From positions 1 to 64,000 of the forward strand of contig DASXSB010000039.1 of assembly GCA_036506275.1 (NCBI GenBank): DNA of 64,000 bases, in the 5' to 3' direction. This stretch comes from DASXSB01 sp036506275 (GTDB lineage: Bacteria > Methylomirabilota > Methylomirabilia > Rokubacteriales > CSP1-6). Within the stretch, counting starts at the first letter, position 1. The number at the start of each line of letters is the position of its first letter. Made by a program: the position numbers and the translations under genes. Below the pieces are notes generated by a model. That model saw only the letters and a program-made list of their open reading frames with translations, did no database searches and was not told where the DNA came from. Shown piece after piece: positions 1 through 7,817 of this stretch.

Positions 1-1
1 G

Positions 2-121
2 GTGGGTGTGAAGACGCCGTTCAACGACGCCGTGGTGGCGGAAGTGCATCGCCACGGGGTCGGCCGCCTCCGTCCCGATCCGCGCAACCTGGAGCCGCTG
101 CTTCGCATGCTGGAGCCCTAG
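2..121 (+). CDS. C-terminal end of a 2-dehydropantoate 2-reductase-like protein (5' cut by window edge)
   Basis: Only the last 39 codons are present. They read VGVKTPFNDAVVAEV and then GRLRPDPRNLEPLL before TAG. A G-x-x-TP-x-N stretch followed by a polar segment ending in P-x-N is typical of the C-terminal helix bundle of ketopantoate reductases (PanE/ApbA), which reduce ketopantoate with NADPH in pantothenate synthesis. The stop lies next to the start region of the following transhydrogenase gene, so the two may be co-transcribed. The call rests on a short fragment and could equally be a PanE-like paralogue. Confidence 0.6.
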   Translation: MGVKTPFNDAVVAEVHRHGVGRLRPDPRNLEPLLRMLEP

Positions 122-122
122 C

Positions 123-1511
123 ATCGCCGCGTTCGATCTCGTCGTGATCGGCTCCGGCCCCGCCGGACAGAAGGGCGCCATCGCCGCCGCCAAGCTCGGC
201 AAGCGGGTGGCGGTGGTGGACCGGAAGGCGCGGATCGGCGGCGCCTGTCTCCACACGGGGACGATTCCCTCCAAGACGCTGCGGGAGGCGATCCTCTATC
301 TCAGCGGATTCCAGCAGCGCTCGTTCTACGGCAAGGACTACGCGCTCAAGGACACGATCTCGCTCGCCGACCTCGCCTTCCGCGTGAACACGGTGATGGC
401 GCGCGAGGGCGAGGTCGTGCGCGCGCAGCTCAAGCGCAACGCCGTGGCCCTCTTCGACGGGACCGCGCGGTTCGTGGACAACCACACGCTCGAGATCGAG
501 ACGCCGGATCGCCGCGAGCGCGTGGCCGCCGACCACGTCCTCATCGCGTGCGGCACTCGCCCCGCCCGCGATGCCGCCATCCCGTTCGACGGCGAGCGCG
601 TGCTCGACACCGATCAGCTCGGGCAGGCGCGCGGCATGCCGCGGGAGCTGATCGTGGTGGGGGCGGGCGTGATCGGCATCGAGTACGCGTCGATGTTCAC
701 CGCCCTCGGCGTGCGGGTCACGCTCATCGAGCAGCGGGCGACCATGCTCGACTTCGTCGATCACGAGATCGTGGAATCGCTCACGTACTGCATGCGCCAG
801 CGCGGGACGGTGTTCCGGCTCGGCGAGAAGGTCGTGTCCGTTCGCCTCAACGAGATCGGCCGCGTGTTGGCGGAGCTGGAGAGCGGCAAGCAGGTGTCGG
901 GCGACACGCTCCTCTACGCGGTGGGGCGGCAGACCAACGCCGACCTCCTCGATCTCGGCGCCGTCAATCTGAGCGCCGACCCTCGCGGCCGCATCCCTGT
1001 CGACCAGTCTTTCTGCACGGGCGTGCCCCACATCTACGCCGCCGGCGACGTCATCGGCTTTCCCGCCCTCGCCTCCACGTCCATGGAGCAGGGGCGGCTC
1101 GCCGTGAGCCACATGTTCGGCCACACCCACCAGTACCGCCCGGAGCTGCTGCCGTACGGCATCTACACGGTGCCCGAGATCTCGATGGTCGGCCGCACCG
1201 AGCAGGAGCTGACGGCGCGCAAGGTCCCCTACGAGTTCGGGATCGCGCGGTACAGCGAGCTCGCCAAGAGCCAGATGCTGGGGGCGGAGGTCGGTCTTCT
1301 CAAGATCCTCTTCGATCCCCGGTCGTTGCGCGTGCTCGGCGTGCACGCGATCGGAGACCACGCCACCGAGCTGATCCACATCGGCCAGGCCGTGCTCTCG
1401 TTCGAGGGGACGATGGAGTACTTCCGGGACACCGTCTTCAACTATCCGACGCTGGCGGAGGCCTACAAGGTGGCCGGGCTCGACGGTCTGAACAAGGTGG
1501 GCGCGATGTAA
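123..1511 (+). CDS. sthA: Soluble pyridine nucleotide transhydrogenase (Si-specific)
   Basis: A cytoplasmic FAD flavoprotein that exchanges reducing equivalents between NADPH and NAD+. The N-terminal dinucleotide fold has GSGPAG. The redox-loop region reads GGACLHTGTIPSK, with a single Cys where disulfide reductases have CxxxxC, which is how SthA differs from lipoamide dehydrogenase. A second Rossmann motif (GAGVIG) and the C-terminal FNYPTLAEAYKVAGLDGLN, close to the SthA signature, are present. Length is about 460 aa, normal for the family. The first in-frame ATG/GTG/TTG is GTG at 144, but that would remove the first beta strand (FDLVV). ATC at 123 lies 7 nt after GGAG (112-115), restores the N-terminus, and is the start used here. 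Confidence 0.9.
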   Translation: MAAFDLVVIGSGPAGQKGAIAAAKLGKRVAVVDRKARIGGACLHTGTIPSKTLREAILYLSGFQQRSFYGKDYALKDTISLADLAFRVNTVMAREGEVVRAQLKRNAVALFDGTARFVDNHTLEIETPDRRERVAADHVLIACGTRPARDAAIPFDGERVLDTDQLGQARGMPRELIVVGAGVIGIEYASMFTALGVRVTLIEQRATMLDFVDHEIVESLTYCMRQRGTVFRLGEKVVSVRLNEIGRVLAELESGKQVSGDTLLYAVGRQTNADLLDLGAVNLSADPRGRIPVDQSFCTGVPHIYAAGDVIGFPALASTSMEQGRLAVSHMFGHTHQYRPELLPYGIYTVPEISMVGRTEQELTARKVPYEFGIARYSELAKSQMLGAEVGLLKILFDPRSLRVLGVHAIGDHATELIHIGQAVLSFEGTMEYFRDTVFNYPTLAEAYKVAGLDGLNKVGAM

Positions 1512-1673
1512 GAACGTCTCCTTGCCCCGCCGGCACTTCGCGCGTAGAGTGAGGACGTCTGGTTCGGCCAGCGGTTCGGATGCGAGCCCCCTCATCAGAC
1601 CATGACGCCGGTTCTCTTCCGCACCCAGGGCGTGCATGAACAACGAGCGGAAGCAGATCCAAGGAGGCGCCCC

Positions 1674-2009
1674 ATGGCGCAGAAGCTCTTCATCGGTGGT
1701 CTCTCGTTCTCCACTTCAGACGAACGACTGCGATCAGTCTTCGCGGAGGTGGGGCAGGTGGAATCCGCAGTCGTCGTGACCGATCGCGATACCGGCCGCT
1801 CCCGCGGCTTCGGCTTTGTCGAGATGGCGACGCCGGAAGAGGCGGAGCAGGCGATCGCCCGCTTCAACGGCAAGGAGCTCGACGGACGGCAGCTCAAGGT
1901 CGAGAAGGCCCAGAGCAGTGGCGCCGGCAAGGCTGGCGGTCGCGGTGGCTTCGGGGGTGGCAGCCGCGGCGGTTTCCGAGCGGGCTCCGGCGGCGGAGGT
2001 CGCTGGTAG
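1674..2009 (+). CDS. Glycine-rich RRM RNA-binding protein (copy 1 of 3)
   Basis: A 111-aa protein with one RNA recognition motif followed by a Gly/Arg/Phe-rich tail. RNP2 is KLFIGGL near residue 4 and RNP1 is RGFGFVEM near residue 43, the aromatic core that binds single-stranded RNA. The tail ends in GGGGRW. The start is set by AAGGAGG at 1661-1667, 6 nt before ATG 1674; an in-frame ATG at 1602 would add 24 residues unlike the family. Related proteins are at 11738-12367 and 30667-31038. Small bacterial RRM proteins are usually linked to RNA chaperone or cold-response roles; the role here is inferred from the family only. Confidence 0.9.
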   Translation: MAQKLFIGGLSFSTSDERLRSVFAEVGQVESAVVVTDRDTGRSRGFGFVEMATPEEAEQAIARFNGKELDGRQLKVEKAQSSGAGKAGGRGGFGGGSRGGFRAGSGGGGRW

Positions 2010-2088
2010 CAAGAACCTGACAGGGGCGGTCGGCGAACGGCCGCCCGCCCCACCTCGTGGTCGTTTCCCGCTGAAGGGCGACGCTGTG

Positions 2089-2514
2089 CTACCGGTGTGC
2101 GCGGCGGCGGGAGACCGCTGTTCGCGCGCCGGGCGGGATCACCGAGATCTCGCCGGCGCCGGCGCTGTCCGCGGTATCGTATCGGCAGCCCGTGAACTGC
2201 ACGGCGATACCGAACCGTCCATTACGACTCTCCACGCGCACGATGCGGCCGTTCGCGGTCATCCGGATGGGCGGCAGCGGGTGCACGTGGGGCAGAACCA
2301 GCGAGAGTGAGATCCGCGCGTTCGGCGAGAACTCTTCGTCGGTCTCGAAGAAGACGCCGGACTCGCTCAGGTTCAGCGTGCGTCCGTCGCCGTCGCCGGC
2401 GAGCAGCTCCACGGGGAGGACGAGCGGGCGGCGTCGTGCGATCCGTCGCTCGGCCTTGCTCTTGGAACGTTTCCGGGTTGCTTTCCGCTTCACGAGGGCG
2501 GGCGGTCGTCTCAT
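2089..2514 (-). CDS. PilZ domain protein
   Basis: A 141-aa cytoplasmic protein. After a basic N-terminal stretch it has ARRRPLVLPVELL, then LNLSESGVFF and GRFGIAVQF. This fits a PilZ fold: an Arg-rich RxxxR-like loop followed by a D/N-x-S-x-x-G motif, the sites that bind cyclic di-GMP. The start ATG at 2514 has AAGGA 8 nt upstream; longer in-frame starts exist but lack a ribosome site. It is transcribed away from the methyltransferase at 2709. A cyclic di-GMP phosphodiesterase candidate lies at 45512-47386. Binding of cyclic di-GMP is inferred; the Arg motif is RRRP rather than a perfect RxxxR. Confidence 0.75.
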   Translation of the reverse strand: MRRPPALVKRKATRKRSKSKAERRIARRRPLVLPVELLAGDGDGRTLNLSESGVFFETDEEFSPNARISLSLVLPHVHPLPPIRMTANGRIVRVESRNGRFGIAVQFTGCRYDTADSAGAGEISVIPPGARTAVSRRRAHR

Positions 2515-2708
2515 CGGGTCGGTCCTTCGTGCAATGCCGGGACCAAACCACGACTTCCGCATTCTGCGCCGGTTTTCGCGTTTCGACGGTCCCGTCAATG
2601 GGCAAAAGCTGACCGTGGCTGCTCAGCTCTCATCCGACGATCGCGCCCTCTCGCGCCAAATCGCCCGCGCCGGCCACTCCCGTCCCGCCGCGCTCGGCGC
2701 GGGTCGCG

Positions 2709-3464
2709 GTGGAGGCGCCTGACGTGGCTCCCGTGTGGACGGAGCGGACGGTTGCCTGGTACGAGCGCGCGGACCTCCGCGGCGACTACGCTGATCGGGT
2801 CCTCGCGGCGAGCGCCGATGTCCTCGGCGATGCGACGTCCGTTCTCGACGTCGGCGCTGGGTTCGGCGCCCTCGCGTTGCCGATCGCGCGGCGTGTCGCT
2901 CGCGTGACCGCGCTCGAGCCCACGCCCGCGATGGCGGCGGCGCTCCGGCGCGCCCTCCGTCGGGACGGCGTGACCAACGTCACCGTCATCGAGGCGGCGT
3001 GGAGCGCGACGGCGATGCCGGCGCACGACGTCGTGCTGTGCGCGCAGGTGGGCGGTTTGCTCGCGCGTGGTTCGGCGTTCCTCGGCAAAGTGGGCAGCGT
3101 CGCCACGCGCGCGGTGGTGCTCGTACGCGACACGCCGGGCCGGGACGACAAGTTCTTCTATGGAGAGCTGTACCCGCGCCTGCTGGGCCGGCCCTATGGG
3201 CGGACGTGCGAGGACGGTGATACCGTGGCCGGGCTCGCCGATCTCGGCATCGTGCCCGCCGTCACCACCATCGAGTACCGCTCGGATCAGCCGTTCGAGA
3301 CCCTCGAGGAGGCGTGCGACTTCTGGATGACCTACATGGGCCTCACGGGGGAGGCGCCGCGTCGTTTCCTCCACGGGTTTCTGGCGGAGCGACTCCAGCG
3401 CGACGGCGACGGCTGGCTGGCGCCGTTCACGAAGCGCGCCGACGTCATCCGCTGGCGCGTCTGA
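2709..3464 (+). CDS. Class I SAM-dependent methyltransferase
   Basis: A 251-aa protein with the SAM-binding motif LDVGAGFGALALPIA near residue 45 and the acidic motif II residue in TALEPTP. The substrate cannot be read from the sequence. The C-terminal half (CDFWMTYMGL, ending DVIRWRV) resembles uncharacterised methyltransferases more than any named subgroup. It starts at GTG; another in-frame GTG five codons later is possible. No clear operon partner: a divergent PilZ gene lies upstream and a DUF1614 membrane protein starts about 50 nt downstream. Confidence 0.8.
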   Translation: MEAPDVAPVWTERTVAWYERADLRGDYADRVLAASADVLGDATSVLDVGAGFGALALPIARRVARVTALEPTPAMAAALRRALRRDGVTNVTVIEAAWSATAMPAHDVVLCAQVGGLLARGSAFLGKVGSVATRAVVLVRDTPGRDDKFFYGELYPRLLGRPYGRTCEDGDTVAGLADLGIVPAVTTIEYRSDQPFETLEEACDFWMTYMGLTGEAPRRFLHGFLAERLQRDGDGWLAPFTKRADVIRWRV

Positions 3465-3515
3465 CGCTGCCGCGTCGCCAGGCCGGCGCGCGCATCGCGC
3501 GCGTATAATCCGGCC

Positions 3516-4187
3516 GTGATCTACCAGCCCATCGGGCTTCCGCTCCTCTTCGTGCTCCTACTCGTCATCCTCGCGCTGCTGGTCTTCCTCATCGAGGTGC
3601 GAGTGCTCTCGTACGCCTACCGGAAGATCGGCGTGAGCCCGCGCTGGGTCTTCGCAGTGCTGGTGCTGACGCTCATCGGCAGCCAGATCAACATTCCCCT
3701 CTACGGAAAGAGCGTGCCGCGCGTCATCCCGCCGCGGGAGATCGAGCGGTTCGGACGCGTCTACATCGTGCCGCCGGCGCCCGCGCGCGGAACCACTGTG
3801 GTCGCCATCAACGTGGGCGGCGCTCTCATCCCCATCCTCATCTCCCTCTACCTCTTCATCCGCTCCCGGATGCCGGTGCGCATGCTGGTCGCGGTCGCGA
3901 TCGTGGCCGTCATCGTGAACCGGCTCGCGCAGGTGGTGCCGGGCGTCGGCATCGCCGTCCCCATGTTCGTGCCTCCGCTCGCCGCCGCCGCCGTCGGCTT
4001 CGTCCTCGCGCCCCGCCGCGCCCCGCCCCTCGCCTACGTGGCGGGATCGATGGGCGCGCTCATCGGCGCCGATCTCTGGAACCTCACGAAGATCGAGGCG
4101 CTGGGGGCGCCCATCGTCTCCATCGGCGGCGCGGGGACGTTCGACGGCGTGTTCCTGACGGGCATCATCGCCGGGCTCATCGTCTAG
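3516..4187 (+). CDS. DUF1614 family integral membrane protein
   Basis: A 223-aa hydrophobic protein with about six membrane segments. The sequence around residues 98-115 (VVAINVGGALIPILISLYL) matches the conserved core of DUF1614 proteins, which occur in archaea and bacteria and have no assigned function. A charged loop around residues 65-90 separates the first two helices from the rest. The start is GTG, shortly downstream of the methyltransferase. Family assignment is from memory of the conserved segment; function unknown. Confidence 0.75.
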   Translation: MIYQPIGLPLLFVLLLVILALLVFLIEVRVLSYAYRKIGVSPRWVFAVLVLTLIGSQINIPLYGKSVPRVIPPREIERFGRVYIVPPAPARGTTVVAINVGGALIPILISLYLFIRSRMPVRMLVAVAIVAVIVNRLAQVVPGVGIAVPMFVPPLAAAAVGFVLAPRRAPPLAYVAGSMGALIGADLWNLTKIEALGAPIVSIGGAGTFDGVFLTGIIAGLIV

Positions 4188-4256
4188 CGCGTGCGCCGCC
4201 CGCGCTCGCCGCACGAATTGACAAGCGCTGCGTCCGCGTCGATAGTGGCGGGCGCC

Positions 4257-4658
4257 ATGTCTGCCCGCGCCCACCTGCGTCGCTCCCGTGCGCACGGGTC
4301 ACGCTTCACCGTCGCCGCCGTGGTCGCGTTGCTGTGGGCGGGCGCGGTCGGGTCCGCGGGCGCGCAGGAGAACTTCCGCGTGACGTACGGGCGGGAGCAG
4401 CCGGCGTCGGGCCCCACCATCATCTCCGGCACGGTGTTCAACGACGCGCGGCTCGATGCGTTCGACGTGTACGTGACGGCGCAAGCGCTCAACGACTCCG
4501 GCAAGGTGGTGGCGAGCGGGATCACGTACGTGACGAGCAGCATCCCGGCCGGGCGGTCGTCCGCGTTCACCGCCAAGGTGCCGAACGTGCCGGGCGTGGC
4601 GAGTTTCCGCGTGAGCGTGAGCTCGGCGCGGATGGGCTACGGCGCCCAATCGCCGTGA
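4257..4658 (+). CDS. Secreted protein with FxLYD-like beta-sandwich domain
   Basis: A 133-aa protein. A basic N-terminus and a hydrophobic stretch ending in GSAGAQ (about residues 17-36) form a typical Sec signal peptide. The mature part has an IISGTVFNDARLDAFDVYV strand pattern, a D-x-x-G-K-V turn and SIPAGRSSAFTAKV, which is the layout of the FxLYD domain found in many secreted proteins. ATG 4257 starts the signal peptide; an upstream in-frame start at 4191 would bury it. The downstream oxidoreductase gene begins 27 nt later with its own ribosome site. Role unknown. Confidence 0.7.
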   Translation: MSARAHLRRSRAHGSRFTVAAVVALLWAGAVGSAGAQENFRVTYGREQPASGPTIISGTVFNDARLDAFDVYVTAQALNDSGKVVASGITYVTSSIPAGRSSAFTAKVPNVPGVASFRVSVSSARMGYGAQSP

Positions 4659-4685
4659 CCGACACGCGCTGACGAGGAGATCCCG

Positions 4686-5708
4686 ATGGCCGCCGTCGCG
4701 AACCGTCAGATCCGTCTCCGGCGTCGCCCCACCGGCGAGCCCACGCCCGAGGACTTCGAGCTCGCGGAGGCGCCGTTGCCGAAGCCCGGGGAGGGCGCGC
4801 TCCTCGGTCGCACCATCTATCTCTCGCTCGACCCGTACATGCGCGGTCGCATGAACGCGGCGCGAAGCTACACCGCGTCCGTGGACATCGGGCAGGTGAT
4901 GGTCGGCGGCACCGTGAGCGAGGTCATCGAGTCGCGCCATCCCGCGTTCGCGCGCGGCGACTTCGTCGTCGGTCCCGGCGGCTGGCAGGAATACGCCGTC
5001 CTCGCCGCCGCCGCCACCCGGAAGCTCGACCCGGGTCAGGCCCCCATCTCGACCGCGCTCGGCGTGCTCGGGATGCCGGGCATGACCGCGTACGTCGGGC
5101 TCCTCGACATCGGGACGCCCAAGCCGGGCGAGACGGTGGTGGTGTCGGCGGCGGCGGGCGCGGTGGGCTCGGCCGTGGGCCAGATCGCGCGGCTCAAGGG
5201 CTGCCGGGCGGTGGGAGTGGCGGGATCGCGCGCCAAGTGCGACTACGTGGTGAAAGAGCTCGGCTTCGACGCCTGCGTGGACTATCGCGCGCAGGACGTG
5301 TTCGCGGGACTCCAGCAAGCGTGCCCGCAGGGGATCGACGTCTACTTCGACAACGTGGGCGGTGACGTCCTCCGCGCGGTGCTGCGGCTGCTCAACGTCA
5401 ACGCGCGCATCCCGCTCTGCGGCATCATCTCCCAGTACAACGCCACCGAGCTGCCGGCGGGGCCGAACCTCGCCCCTCTCCTCATGAACCGCGCGCTCAT
5501 CAAGGGCTTCATCGTCTCCGACCACGCGAACCGCCTCCCCGATTTCCTCCGCGACTGCTCCGCGTGGGTGCGCGAGGGCAAGCTGAAATACCGGGAGGAC
5601 ATCGTGGACGGCCTGGCGGCGGCGCCCCACGCGTTCATCGGGCTCCTCCGGGGGCGGAACTTCGGCAAGCTCCTGGTGCGGGTAGGGGACGACTCCACGC
5701 GCGGGTGA
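4686..5708 (+). CDS. NADPH-dependent MDR-family oxidoreductase (CurA/leukotriene B4 dehydrogenase type)
   Basis: A 340-aa zinc-independent medium-chain reductase that saturates activated double bonds of enones using NADPH. The N-terminus has NRQIRLRRRPTGEPTPEDF and YLSLDPYMRGRM, both hallmarks of this subgroup. The nucleotide fold has VSAAAGAVGSAVGQIA near residue 152 and YFDNVGGDVL near 219. No zinc-ligand cysteines are seen. GAGGAG lies just upstream of ATG 4686. It stands between a secreted protein and a membrane acyltransferase-like gene, which gives no clue to the natural substrate. Confidence 0.9.
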   Translation: MAAVANRQIRLRRRPTGEPTPEDFELAEAPLPKPGEGALLGRTIYLSLDPYMRGRMNAARSYTASVDIGQVMVGGTVSEVIESRHPAFARGDFVVGPGGWQEYAVLAAAATRKLDPGQAPISTALGVLGMPGMTAYVGLLDIGTPKPGETVVVSAAAGAVGSAVGQIARLKGCRAVGVAGSRAKCDYVVKELGFDACVDYRAQDVFAGLQQACPQGIDVYFDNVGGDVLRAVLRLLNVNARIPLCGIISQYNATELPAGPNLAPLLMNRALIKGFIVSDHANRLPDFLRDCSAWVREGKLKYREDIVDGLAAAPHAFIGLLRGRNFGKLLVRVGDDSTRG

Positions 5709-5757
5709 CTTGCGCGACGGCGCCCACCGCGTCACACTCGATTTCCAGGAATCCGCG

Positions 5758-6837
5758 GTGGAGAGCCGACGGCTGTTCATAGACGCCGTTCGCGGCGCGG
5801 CCCTCGTCTTCATGGTCCTGAATCACACCGCTCGCTGGTGGATGGACGGCTCCATGGGATGGGGACGCTACTGGCTCATCTACGCCTCCGTGGTCCTCGC
5901 CGGCCCCACCTTTCTCTTCCTGGTCGGCTTCTCGCTCGCCGTCGCCACCCACACGGCGATGGCGGTGCGCGGGCAGCCGTTCGCCACCGTGGCCAGGCGC
6001 AATTTCGTGCGCGGCCTGCGCATCATCGCCGCCGGGTACCTCCTGAACCTCGTCGTCTTCCCCGACGAGCCCTTGCTCAGCGGCGGCGTGCTCCAGACGA
6101 TCGGTCTCTCCATCATCCTCGCCATTCCCGCCCTCTACGCTCTGCGCTGGCCGGGCGCCCCCTACGCGCTGGCGGCGATTGCGATCGTGCTCTACGTCTC
6201 CTTCGTGCAGACGTTCGGCGGCGTGACGACGTGGGTGAGCACGCACCGCACCGCCGGCCTCATCTGGTTCTACGACTTCCCGCCTTGGCCGTGGTTCGCG
6301 CTCGTCCTCGCCGGTCTCGTCCTCGGGTGGAGCGAAGTCCGTCTCCCCGACGCGCGCGCCCGCGCTCGCCACTACGTGGCACTCGCGCTGGGCGGGGTCG
6401 CCCTGCTCGCGGGGTTCGTGACGTATCACCTGTGGACGGGCACGCCCATGCTCCACTTCGACCAGGACTTCACGCTCAATCATCACTGGACGCCGCGGGG
6501 CGTGACGCTGGCGTGGGTCTTCGGCGGCATCGCCTGCCAGCTCGCGCTCGCCTACTACCTGATGGAGGTCAAGCGATATTCGGCGCGGGCGCTCGTCATC
6601 CTCGGGCAGACGGCGCTGATGCTCTACTTCGTCCACCAGATCGTCGTCTACACGGTCGTGAAGAACTGGCTCGGCCTCGTCTTCAATCACTGGGGACTCT
6701 ACGGACTCGCCAACGCCCTCCTGCTGGTGGCCCTCACGCTGTTGGCGGCGGGATGGCTGCGCGTGCGCCCGTTGATGCCGTGGGCGCGGGGGCGCAAGCT
6801 CGTGCAGGCGGCGCCACCGGCGCCGGCCCTCCGATGA
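5758..6837 (+). CDS. DUF1624 / heparan-alpha-glucosaminide N-acetyltransferase-like membrane protein
   Basis: A 359-aa membrane protein with about ten helices. It begins RRLFIDAVRGAALVFMVLNHT, the conserved first segment of DUF1624 proteins: R-x-x-x-D-x-x-R-G followed by a membrane His. The family is thought to transfer acetyl groups across the membrane to sugars. GTG 5758 follows AGGA by about 7 nt and starts right before the conserved segment; a TTG at 5710 is possible but adds unsupported residues. Its stop overlaps the start of the radical SAM gene (ATGA), so the two are likely translated together. Confidence 0.8.
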   Translation: MESRRLFIDAVRGAALVFMVLNHTARWWMDGSMGWGRYWLIYASVVLAGPTFLFLVGFSLAVATHTAMAVRGQPFATVARRNFVRGLRIIAAGYLLNLVVFPDEPLLSGGVLQTIGLSIILAIPALYALRWPGAPYALAAIAIVLYVSFVQTFGGVTTWVSTHRTAGLIWFYDFPPWPWFALVLAGLVLGWSEVRLPDARARARHYVALALGGVALLAGFVTYHLWTGTPMLHFDQDFTLNHHWTPRGVTLAWVFGGIACQLALAYYLMEVKRYSARALVILGQTALMLYFVHQIVVYTVVKNWLGLVFNHWGLYGLANALLLVALTLLAAGWLRVRPLMPWARGRKLVQAAPPAPALR

Positions 6838-7733
6838 CGATGCCCGTCCAGTATCGCGAGGAGCCCTGCAAGAGCGCGCTGAATCGCGTCGCCAACATGG
6901 ACTTCAGGTGGTCGCTCAACCCGTACATGGGCTGCGCCCACCGCTGCACGTTCTGCTACGTGCGCGGATTCGAGCGCAGGGCCGATCGTCCGTCGGACGA
7001 GCGTTACGGCCGGAGCGTCCGCGTGAAGATCAACGTGGCCGAGGTCCTCCGCTACGAGCTCACGCGCCCGGGATGGAAGCGCGAGCTGGTCGCCATCGGC
7101 GCCGCCACCGATCCCTACCAGCCCGCGGAGGGAACGTACCGGCTCACGCGGCGGTGCCTGGAGGCGTTCGCCGACACGCGCACCCCGCTCAGCCTCATCA
7201 CGCGCGGTCCCATGGTGGTCCGCGACATCGACGTCTTGCAGTGGGCGGGGCGCCGCGCCAAGGTCGACGTCAACTTCTCGGTGCCCACGCTCGATCTCGA
7301 CGTGTGGCGCCGCACGGAGCCGGGGACGGCGCCGCCGCGCCAGCGGCTACGCGCGTTGAAAGCGCTCGTCGACGCCGGCATCGACGCCGGCGTGGGCCTG
7401 GCGCCGATCCTCCCCGGGCTTTCGGACCGGCCCCAGCAACTGGCGGAGGTGGTGCGGGCGGCGCGAGAGGCGGGCGCCACCCGCGTCTGGTGCAATCTGC
7501 TCTATCTCCAGTCGGGCACGCGGGAGCATTTCCTCGCGAACCTGGCGCGCGACTGGCCGGAGGAGCTCGCACGGTATCAGCAGCTCTATCGGCGCCCGTA
7601 CCTCGACCGCCGTCATTCCGATCCCGTCCGCACCGCCGTGGCCGAGTTGCGCCGTCGCTTCGGCATCGCCGATCGGCGCTCGACCCCGTGCGAGCCCCCG
7701 CCCGCACCCGCGCAGCTTCCGCTCGCGATCTAG
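6834..7733 (+). CDS. Radical SAM protein, Rv2578c/SPL-related family
   Basis: A 299-aa protein with CAHRCTFCY near residue 38, giving the three cysteines (CxxxCxxC) that bind the radical SAM [4Fe-4S] cluster. The N-terminus has NPYMGCAHRCTFCYVRGF, typical of the group related to spore photoproduct lyase and annotated as Rv2578c-like. Later segments TDPYQPAE and ITRGPMVVRD also fit. The target is not known. The start overlaps the stop of the preceding membrane gene by 4 nt. The C-terminus is a Pro-rich tail of no clear function. Confidence 0.85.
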   Translation: MTMPVQYREEPCKSALNRVANMDFRWSLNPYMGCAHRCTFCYVRGFERRADRPSDERYGRSVRVKINVAEVLRYELTRPGWKRELVAIGAATDPYQPAEGTYRLTRRCLEAFADTRTPLSLITRGPMVVRDIDVLQWAGRRAKVDVNFSVPTLDLDVWRRTEPGTAPPRQRLRALKALVDAGIDAGVGLAPILPGLSDRPQQLAEVVRAAREAGATRVWCNLLYLQSGTREHFLANLARDWPEELARYQQLYRRPYLDRRHSDPVRTAVAELRRRFGIADRRSTPCEPPPAPAQLPLAI

Positions 7734-7817
7734 CTGTCTCTCAATCTCGACGTTCTCGCCCGCGCGGGGCTCGGCTATGATCGCTCCATCGTCGAGCTCG
7801 GGGCCGTCCGCGAGACC

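Noticed and set aside
21..1643. 540-codon minus-strand frame opposite sthA
   Set aside because: Composition is a shadow pattern and the plus strand encodes a full transhydrogenase with all motifs.
1512..1673. Possible gene start at ATG 1602 extending the first RRM protein
   Set aside because: The extra residues do not match RRM proteins, and a strong ribosome site marks ATG 1674.
2010..2088. GC-rich inverted repeat after the first RRM gene as a terminator
   Set aside because: Arms are imperfect and there is no T run, so it is not scored as a terminator.
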